Assembly: GCF_000379965.1 (NCBI RefSeq)
Contig: NZ_KB904332.1
Span: forward strand, 181,688 to 245,687
Direction: 5' to 3'
Length of the DNA stretch: 64,000 nucleotides
From: Hoylesella nanceiensis DSM 19126 = JCM 15639
Lineage (GTDB): Bacteria > Bacteroidota > Bacteroidia > Bacteroidales > Bacteroidaceae
Under the pieces are notes generated by a model, which was not told the origin of the DNA, did no database searches, and worked only from the letters and a program-made list of their open reading frames with translations. Made by a program: the position numbers and the translations under genes. Of this stretch, positions 56,989 through 64,000 are shown in pieces (position 1 is the first letter of the stretch; each line of letters starts with the position of its first letter).

Positions 56989-59139
56989 ATGAAAAAACTC
57001 ACATCATTATTAGCTATTATGATGCTCGTATTTTTCGTGGCTTGTAATAGTGAAAACAATATTATTGATGAACAAGAACAAGGAACAGCTCTAACTGTCC
57101 CTATGTCGTTAGAGCTTACAGGTAATGTAGATAAACCTGTAAATGTGCAAATGATGGCTTTTAAGAGCGATGAAACAACTGGTATTCCTGTACCTCAAAG
57201 CCTCAAAAACGTGGGTAGCACTATCAACGTAACATGTATTTTTAAGAGCACAGACGCTTCTCAACCTGTAACAAAGGTGGTTATTCCTTGGACAGTTACA
57301 TCGGAAGGCGTTCTTGAATTGCTTCCTAAAACAACCTTTAATATGGCCACTGGCACTGATATAAGCAAGGGTACATGGTATGTTTGCGGTGTTATTGGCG
57401 GTGTAGTTTCAGGTACTCCTTCAAGAAATGTCACTGGAATTCAATTCAAACGAGTTGCTGCTCGTGCTGTAGCAGGGGCTAATTTCGATGCTGATATCCC
57501 TTATGTTTTCACATGGAGAAAACTTACTGCGCACCCAACATCTAACAAATTGCGCAGCGAAAACCCTGTTTCTTTATCTCCATTAGGCACTTTCTCTCGA
57601 CTAACTGTGAGCAACAAAACAGGTTTCGGCATCAAATATAAAGGTATTAGAGTGATTACTTCTAATAAAACTGAAGGTAAATTAGATTTGGATAACATCG
57701 TTAATTCAACTCTAAAAGATACTCCAAGCAATATCGAAAGCACTGATAAAAGCTATGCATCTACCTTTAAAATCATTCAAACTGCAGGCAAACCAAAGAA
57801 CTGTAACTTGTATTATGCAGACTATTCTTTCGACGAAGTGCAAGTACAAAACGGTGCTTCTGACCCTGCTTACACTTATATTTGGATGGTTCCTGATGTA
57901 CAAAAGATTGAGTTTACTGCACCTGGTGGAGTTCAAAAGACCAACTATATTGAAAAGGCTCAAGTGCTTTTACACGCCGCTCCCATCAATCCTAGCGACC
58001 CAAGTATCGACATGTTGCCTGTATATGGTACACGTGCATTCTTCACTAACGGTAAAAGTTACTCATTTAAAGGCGTAGCTACTTTCGAATATGCACCTCT
58101 TCACTATGTAGCTAAGCGTGATAACTTCGGCACCGACGATAGCTATTCGAGCGCAGACGACGATATTTCTAAGACAATTGCATACGATGTGGAGGAATAT
58201 GAGCGTAACTTAAGCAATATCCCAGCAGGCTATTACGCTGCAGATAGGACTAAATGGGCGACTATCTTCAACAACACTTTCAGCTTTATCGGTCTTGCTC
58301 CTTTCAAATATGGAACTTATCAAAAGGCACCTACACACAGAGTGCTTACTCCATGTAATCTAAAAGAAAAGAAAACATACGTTCATTCTTATGCTGGTGC
58401 AGCGTTTAAAGACAACTATAGAGGCTTTAACAGCATCACTTATATGATGGGTATGGAAGGTGTTGCAAACAGATTGACTGACAAATCTCTTGGAGCTACC
58501 TACTTAGACTATAACACTGTGCCTTATACAGCTGCTTCTTTTGCTCCTGTAAACTATGGTAGCAGTTTTACAGTGAACGACTATCCTATCGCAAACGATA
58601 ACAAATATCGTTACACTATACGTTGGGAAGATATTAATTTCAGCAGAAACGACCAATCAGCTCTTAAACTTAGACAACGCTATTTGGGTGAACATTTCGT
58701 GTTAGACCTTGAAGATATTGCTAATGAAAAGTTCTGGGAGCCTCTCGATTCTGACTATCCAAGCGACCTAACACGTATCTTCCCCTATAAAGGTTGCTAC
58801 GCATTCAATGCAGGAAACGGTCCTTTCATGCCTTATAAGCGTCTACAAGGAGCTATGTACTACGTGAATGAGCCTTTCGATAGAACAAGTGATAACATCG
58901 TAGGAAGTGCTACTACAGACACATCTGACTCATATGCATCTCTCACTTTGCGTGGTAATGGTGGAACAGATAATTATGGTTATGCATCTGGTTTCAAGTT
59001 TCCAATCCGCAAAGGAGCACGTCCTGAAGTAAGAACTGGTGTGAATAGAGGTCAAACTATTGTATGGGAAAGTACTGTAGACTTTATTACTATGAGAGCA
59101 GCAGTGCGTCTTTGGAAGATCAACCCAAGCAATCACTAA
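56989..59139 (+). CDS. Large lipoprotein of unknown function
   Basis: A 716-residue lipoprotein (lipobox FVAC, Cys19) with a short acidic spacer (NIIDEQEQ) after it, as in surface-exposed lipoproteins. The N-terminal 250 residues are rich in beta strands with phrases such as VPMSLELTGNVDKPVNVQMM. This part recalls fimbrillin-like domains, but I cannot assign a family. The C-terminal half is aromatic-rich (YNTVPYTAASFAPVNYG). It has its own terminator. Confidence 0.75.
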   Translation: MKKLTSLLAIMMLVFFVACNSENNIIDEQEQGTALTVPMSLELTGNVDKPVNVQMMAFKSDETTGIPVPQSLKNVGSTINVTCIFKSTDASQPVTKVVIPWTVTSEGVLELLPKTTFNMATGTDISKGTWYVCGVIGGVVSGTPSRNVTGIQFKRVAARAVAGANFDADIPYVFTWRKLTAHPTSNKLRSENPVSLSPLGTFSRLTVSNKTGFGIKYKGIRVITSNKTEGKLDLDNIVNSTLKDTPSNIESTDKSYASTFKIIQTAGKPKNCNLYYADYSFDEVQVQNGASDPAYTYIWMVPDVQKIEFTAPGGVQKTNYIEKAQVLLHAAPINPSDPSIDMLPVYGTRAFFTNGKSYSFKGVATFEYAPLHYVAKRDNFGTDDSYSSADDDISKTIAYDVEEYERNLSNIPAGYYAADRTKWATIFNNTFSFIGLAPFKYGTYQKAPTHRVLTPCNLKEKKTYVHSYAGAAFKDNYRGFNSITYMMGMEGVANRLTDKSLGATYLDYNTVPYTAASFAPVNYGSSFTVNDYPIANDNKYRYTIRWEDINFSRNDQSALKLRQRYLGEHFVLDLEDIANEKFWEPLDSDYPSDLTRIFPYKGCYAFNAGNGPFMPYKRLQGAMYYVNEPFDRTSDNIVGSATTDTSDSYASLTLRGNGGTDNYGYASGFKFPIRKGARPEVRTGVNRGQTIVWESTVDFITMRAAVRLWKINPSNH

Positions 59140-59193
59140 CATAAAGAGATTGCAATGAAAAGATTGAATTAATCCTTTCTAACATAGATAGAG

Positions 59194-59235
59194 CACCTAT
59201 GGCAAGTTTAATACTTGTTGTAGGTGTTTCTTTTT
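59194..59235 (+). terminator. Terminator of the 716-residue lipoprotein gene
   Basis: Stem CACCTAtggcAAGT / ACTTgttgTAGGTG followed by TTTCTTTTT; 55 bp past the stop. Confidence 0.8.
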
Positions 59236-59515
59236 GCCCCTATTACACGAGAGATGTATGAGTAATGAGATTTAGAGGAGGATATAGTTTAAGGCCGTCA
59301 CAGCTCATTTTAGCACATATATTGCCCATGCTTTCATTATATCTATTCATCTATTACCTTTCTTAGGTGCCTCAATACTTCCCAACAAGGGAATAACTAC
59401 AAGTTTTTATCATGCTTTCACTGTTGCCATGGGTTAAATACACCAATCTATAAAGGACTATACGATGAGTAATCAACAACATAAATGGTAGAATTTGACT
59501 CATGTTCATTCATAA
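59236..59515. other. Gap without a supported gene
   Basis: About 280 bp between two facing terminators. Short frames on the minus strand read like broken protein fragments (for example KLVVIPLLGSIEAPKKGN, near 59360-59420), but I could not connect them to a family. It may hold a gene remnant. Confidence 0.4.
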
Positions 59516-59519
59516 AAAA

Positions 59520-59548
59520 ATGCTGAGTTCTACAAAAGAACTCAGCAT
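59520..59548 (-). terminator. Terminator of the BspA-like gene
   Basis: Perfect 12-bp stem ATGCTGAGTTCT / AGAACTCAGCAT with a 5-base loop and an A-run on the left, giving a T-tract on the minus strand. Confidence 0.9.
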
Positions 59549-59600
59549 AATCTATTTTAACAAGACTGCTATTGTCGAGTAACTACGACAAATAAAGTCT

Positions 59601-62570
59601 TTACTTTATTATTACTTTCTTGCCTTTAATGATGTATATTCCCTTTGGCAACTCTCCTACTTCACTTTGTGTAGCACGTTGAAGCACTCTAAGTCCGTCT
59701 ATTGTATATACATCTACTCGTTCTTCGGTTGCAGTTTCATTGTTGATGCTATCTATTCCGAGAGCAATCTTTCCAATAACAGAAAAATCTTTCCATATAT
59801 TAGCCTTTTTATAGGCCTCTACACTCTTCTCAGGAACATAGAGTTTACAATTGCTTACGTTTGCTCCTTGGAAGGTATCGTCTGCACATACAGGCGGAAC
59901 TTCTGCCTCGCAATATAAAGTTTTCATCACAAACCAATCTCTAAACGCTAAACTTCCAATCTTTGTAACACCACGAGGAATGGTTATACTTGTCAATCTC
60001 TCGCATGCTCCCAGCGCATAGTCTTCTATTTCTGTTACACTTTTAGGTATTTGGAAATCTACAAGATAATTACAACCAAACAAAGTACAATACTTAAGCG
60101 TTTTAATACCTTCAGGATATCTAATGTATTCTAAGTCTAAACAATATGCAAAAGCAAATGAATCGACATAAGCTACAGTATTTGGTATAACCAATCTCTT
60201 CAAATTACGACATTCATAAAATGCTCCCTTACCAATAGTTTTAACATTTTTAGGAATAACTATTGTTTCAATTCCTATATTTGCTAACGCATCATCTGGT
60301 ATTTCTGTTAAGCTTTCGGGGAGTGTAATATCTTTAAGATGATAACTTCCTTGAAACATTCTAATGCCTAAAGTCTTTACTCCTTCTTCAAAAGAAACCT
60401 TTTTAAGTTCTCTACAGTTAGCAAAGACGCTTTTTCCCGTTTCTTTTATGCCTTTATGAATGAATAGATTGGTAATATCACTTGATCTAAAAGCAAAATC
60501 ATCAATATGAGTTACAGTTGAAGGAAGAGTAAAGTTTCTTAATCCTGCAGCCTGAAAACAAGCTTTAGTTATTCTTGTTACCCCAGCAGGTAAGACAAAG
60601 TCATTTAAACTTCCACAAGATTCAAAGGCTGATTCCTCAATAACATTTACAGTTTCAGGAAGTTTTACACTTCTTATTTTAGAACAATGAGAGAATGTTC
60701 GTGCCTGAATTGTTGTAACTCCATGAGGAATAACCGCTTCAAGCAGTTCTTCACAATCGTGAAAAGCATCTTGCTTTATAGTTTTTACAGTATTAGGAAT
60801 CTCCACTTTCTTTAATTTTCTACATCTTTCAAAGGTAGCTTCTTCTATTGTAGTTATTCCATCTGGAATTGCGATACCCTCAAGTGAAGCACAATCCTGA
60901 AAACATTGCTTTCCAATAGTCTTAACACTCTTTGGAATAATCAGCTCTGTAATTCCTGATAAGGTGAAAGCATTGTCTGCAAATTCAGTAACAGTGTTAG
61001 AGGGTAGCACTACTGTTTTGAGCTTTGGAGTGCCGCTAAAAGTATTACTGTCTACCTTTTTTAGGCCATCACCTATCACAACCTTCTCCAGATTCGCACA
61101 ATACATAAACGCCTCAGCGTAAATATAGTTTACAGAAGGCATCTCGAACTTCTTTAAGTTTGCACATCCGTGAAAAGCTTGAGCACCAATCTCTTCCAAT
61201 TTACCTTGAACAACGACTTCAGTAAGGTTCTCACAGAAGCGGAAAGCTTCATTCCCAATCGTTTTAAGAGCAGAGGGTAATACAATACGGTCAAGACTTG
61301 TACAGCCTCTAAAAGCTCTTTCTCCTATAGCTGTAATATCATTATGAAGGATTACTTCTTTCAAAGAAAGGCAGGCTTCAAAAGTTTCTTCCTCAATAGT
61401 CTTGACAGATTCTGGAATTTTTATACTTTTAAGAGCGCTACATCCTGCAAATGCTATTCCTTCAATCCACTTCACTGTATTTGGAATAACAACACTCTCA
61501 AGCTTTTTACATCCACCAAAGGTTACTTTTCCTATGCGGGTAATCTTTTCTGGAATAACTACATGAGCAATTTGAACATTACTAAAAGCTCCCCACCCCA
61601 TATATTCCATTTTTGTAGGCAGCTTTTCCATTTGCAAATTTACACATCCTCGAAACGCCTCATCACCCACATATCTTACATTATCAGAAAGTTTGAATGT
61701 TTCTAAAGATTCGCAAAGCTTAAAAGCCTTTTTCCCAATAGACACAATTTTATTGCCTTCTGTAACCGTTTTAAGTTTCGGACAGTTAAAAAATGCCATG
61801 TCAGGTAGTTCAGTTAGATTGTTACCTAACCTCACAGTCGTTAAGTTGTCACACCTATCAAAAATGTTATTGCCCATTGTTGTAACGCCATCTCCTATAT
61901 ATACGTCTGTAAGATTAGGACAATGGCGAAAAAGACCCTTACCCAAAGACTTCACTTTTTCGGGAATTTTTATACTCACCAGTCCAGAAAACATAAATGC
62001 ATCCCAAGCAATCTCAACAAGATTTTGGGGAAGTTCAATATGAGCAAGAGAAGCACAATGAACAAATGCATCTCTGCCTATTTTCTTTAAATTACCATTT
62101 TGAGGTATTTCTACTCTCTTTAATTTAGGGCAAAATGAAAATGCGTCTCTACCAATAAGCTCAACACTATGGGGAATTACAACACTTTCGAGATTTTCAC
62201 AACCAAAAGTCGATTCTTCAATAGTTTTCAGACCATTGGGAAGAACTACATTCGTCAACTTATCACAGCCTCCAAAAGCGTATGCTCCAATAAATTTCAT
62301 ACTATTAGGGAAGGCTATATTAGAAAGATTCTCACAACGGCTAAACGCCGCAACCCCAATGGTGTCCACACTATGGGGAATTACGATATTCTGAAGATTG
62401 CTACATTTCTCAAAAGCTCTATTACCTATTTTATTTACACTATTGGGAATAACAACATTTCTAAGGTTAGAACATTCAGAAAAGAGGTCAGAATTAAGTT
62501 CTGTCACACCATTTGGTATAACAATTTCCGTCAAACCAGTACATCCTTTGTATTTACAACCGATTATTAC
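59601..62570 (-). pseudogene. BspA-like leucine-rich-repeat surface protein, 5' end missing
   Basis: About 977 residues from a TTG at 62534, almost entirely LRR_5 (Treponema pallidum type) repeats of about 23 residues (unit like IPNSVNKIGNRAFEKCSNLQ). The end is a sorting-like domain (VYTIDGLRVL... LPKGIYIIKGKK) expected to need type IX secretion. There is no signal peptide. In-frame repeat sequence (YKGCTG) continues upstream of the TTG to a TGA at 62573-62571, with no ATG or GTG start. The gene therefore looks cut at its 5' end. A working cytosolic product cannot be excluded, but an exported one is unlikely. Confidence 0.75.
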
Positions 62571-62934
62571 TCAATATTTTATAGATAATAAGTCAGAAAT
62601 ATGGTTGTTATTTTTAATTGCACATTCTAAAAGGTGAAGATTTAACGCTTTTATTGATTATTAACTCAAAAAGGACATCAACTTGGGTCGTTTCTTCTCT
62701 TTTCCTTGCTATTCGTTTCCGATATTCCACTTTTGTTTTGGTCTATCTCATATGTACTGCAAAGGTATTGATTTTTGTTTGATATTGCTCCTTGCTTGCT
62801 CCTTGTCGTAGATTAATTTTCACACAGGAATTTTTGTTCTCTTTCTATAGGGGCTTGAAACAATCCATTTATTGGAAACAATTAAAGACGGAGCTGGTTT
62901 GCCCCAGTGCTTTTTAAGAAACAGGGCAATTATT
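62571..62934. other. Gap without a supported gene
   Basis: 364 bp between the truncated LRR gene and the Abi remnant. A minus-strand TACCTTTG (62767-62760) resembles a -7 box but has no -33 partner. I see no frame that would restore the LRR gene's missing start. Confidence 0.5.
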
Positions 62935-63234
62935 TTATCTCCACAAAGGCTCTTGTTCCCAATTATGAGGAAAGCCTAATAAACGAGTTCTTACTGATGG
63001 GTATTTCGATAAAAGCTGCTTGAAATCTGCAACAAAAGTGTTGCCCATAGAAATGGAGTTAAGCCAATACACCACATAGCAGAGTTGCGGATAAAGTGTT
63101 TGTTCACGGAACGAGAAATCCGTAATCCATGTGTTTGGCATACGCATAGGCATCATTGGCTTGACAGGAAAGACCCGATTTGACAGTCTTGAATGATGGG
63201 CGCAGCAATTACGAAGTACGGGTCTGGGTACGGA
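62935..63234 (-). pseudogene. Abi-family (AbiD/AbiF-like) protein, C-terminal remnant
   Basis: About 99 codons open on the minus strand from a TAA at 63237-63235 to the natural stop at 62935. The conserved Abi motif LRNCCAHHSRLSNR is present (family pattern RN.CAHHSRLWNR). The typical tail ends LGFPHNWEQEPLWR. Full-length members have about 300 residues, so roughly the N-terminal two-thirds is gone. Abi proteins block phage growth by aborting infection. The first ATG (63156) lies after the motif, so no functional product is expected. Confidence 0.75.
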
Positions 63235-63236
63235 TT

Positions 63237-63274
63237 AAAAGGCTAAGTGATTATTTTCAGTCATTTAGCCTTTT
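63237..63274. terminator. Strong hairpin beside the Abi remnant
   Basis: Stem AAAAGGCTAAgTGA / TCAtTTAGCCTTTT with a 10-base loop; flanking A and T runs make it usable in both directions. It lies exactly at the break in the Abi gene. Confidence 0.75.
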
Positions 63275-63315
63275 TAATTATCTAATTTTTCCCCACATTT
63301 TCCCCACAGCTGTCT

Positions 63316-63693
63316 ATTTATATACAGGGCAACCGCATCAAAATAACGTTAGCTTAGGAAACAAACGTAGTTTTCAACCTCCTCCTCTCCCTTATTGTCC
63401 ATTTTCCTAAAAAAACCATTGGTCCAAATCGAAACTACTACCCCATAAAAATTGATTTTTTGCCCCATATAATTCAAATTTCCCTTGCGGGTAATATTTT
63501 TTAAGAAACATGATTTTTGACAACAGGCTATTATTCAGACAAATACAAAATTATGCATTTTTAAGGGGGGATATTGTAAATTGTTGAAACTTCTCATCCT
63601 TGTATCCACCCCACTTATCCCTATTAATACAAAATCGACAAGTATTGATTATCAGGTTATTGACATTTTGATGCGGTTGCCCTGATTTATATA
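63316..63693. mobile_element. MITE-like element with inverted ends and target duplication
   Basis: The element is 63325-63684 (360 bp). Its ends are exact 20-bp inverted repeats: CAGGGCAACCGCATCAAAAT at the left (63325-63344) and its complement at the right (63665-63684). Outside both ends lies the same 9-bp direct repeat ATTTATATA (63316-63324 and 63685-63693), the mark of target duplication. The interior holds no ORF of note, so it needs a transposase from elsewhere. The parent IS family was not identified. Confidence 0.88.
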
Positions 63694-63831
63694 TTTTAGA
63701 AACATATTTTTCCGTAAAGTTATGTACTAAAGTTTCCCACCCCTTAAAACACTAACTTTTCTCATTTTCCTTTGTCTGTCTTCCCCCATATCCATTGACT
63801 GTTAACACATGCCTAACAGAAGTTATGCAGA

Positions 63832-63999
63832 CTATCCACATACTTCGTCCCATTTTTCCAACGCTTCAGCCATTACAAGGATTTTGCTCATCTCTTTGTC
63901 GTTTCCGCTGATTGTAGCCATAAGGTATTGGGGCGTCATTCCAAGTATTTCTCCTAAAATGCGAAGAATGCGTTCGATGCAGGTAAGAACTCGCTTCCA
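63832..63999 (-). CDS. 3' end of an unidentified gene, cut by window edge
   Basis: Fifty-five codons on the minus strand, open through the right edge and ending in TAG at 63834-63832. The protein end has a helical look: RILRILGEILGMTPQY, SGNDKEMSKILVMAEALEKW, DEVCG. The family is unknown to me. Its place next to decayed defence and mobile sequence suggests an accessory gene. The segment 63694-63831 shows no gene. Confidence 0.5.
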   Translation of the reverse strand, partial: WKRVLTCIERILRILGEILGMTPQYLMATISGNDKEMSKILVMAEALEKWDEVCG

Positions 64000-64000
64000 T

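Noticed and set aside
59236-59515. Possible transposase or gene remnant between facing terminators
   Set aside because: Fragments such as KLVVIPLLGSIEAPKKGN look protein-like, but they are too short and broken to assign to any family by eye.
63180-63410. Plus-strand ORF of 76 codons
   Set aside because: It reads through the antisense of the Abi motif, the hairpin and the left end of the MITE, so it is chance.
1-64000. tRNA, rRNA or prophage genes
   Set aside because: I found no cloverleaf-like segments, rRNA signature sequences or phage structural genes while reading the gaps; a tRNA search program would settle the tRNA question.

Overview
The window looks like chromosomal DNA from an oral or gut Bacteroidales bacterium of the Prevotella group. 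Support comes from the AT-rich composition, promoters of the Bacteroidetes type (TTTG or TTG, about 19-20 bp, TAnnTTTG), lipoproteins with short lipoboxes, BspA-like leucine-rich-repeat proteins with type IX secretion-like C-termini, a TonB receptor under a TPP riboswitch, and the ribosomal gene order rpsL-rpsG-fusA-rpsJ with no tuf gene between. The genus is an inference; there is no rRNA gene or tRNA that I can see.

Layout. 1-5284 (+): end of the division and cell-wall cluster (murC, cut by the window edge, then ftsQ, ftsA, ftsZ) and a GatB/YqeY-domain gene. 5684-10329 (+): PASTA protein, RluD-type pseudouridine synthase, D-Ala-D-Ala ligase, an acyltransferase and a lipoprotein. 10365-15669 (-): M16 peptidase, mutS, and a tandem pair of small BACON-like lipoproteins. 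16105-34371 (-): one long block of translation genes, from rpsL, rpsG and fusA through the S10, spc and alpha operons, including secY, map, infA, rpmJ and rpoA, ending at rplQ. rpmJ and rpmD are short genes found by direct translation. 34799-44663 (-): DUF3467 protein, a large zinc metalloprotease, three paralogous small exported proteins with near-identical promoters, a 360-residue unknown, an aquaporin, and small membrane proteins (DUF2752, TM2).

45224-54188 (+): a Cof-type HAD phosphatase; a thiamine salvage operon (TPP riboswitch, TonB receptor, PnuC-type transporter, thiamine pyrophosphokinase); a malolactic-type enzyme that may be horizontally acquired; and a 5'-nucleotidase split into two genes. 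54590-59139 (+): surface or exported proteins (an LRR-like protein, a small peptide gene, a 716-residue lipoprotein). 59601-64000: a decayed accessory zone with a BspA-like LRR gene lacking its 5' end, the C-terminal remnant of an Abi-family phage-defence gene, a 360-bp MITE-like element with perfect 20-bp inverted ends and a 9-bp target duplication, and the 3' end of an unidentified gene.

The most striking unexplained structure is a family of intergenic arrays built on a motif resembling AAAAGCAnTGCTTTT. The motif recurs at an almost exact 22-bp period at seven unlinked places (near 5.4, 11.7, 38.1, 40.7, 46.2, 54.3 and 56.2 kb), mostly just past gene ends or terminators.
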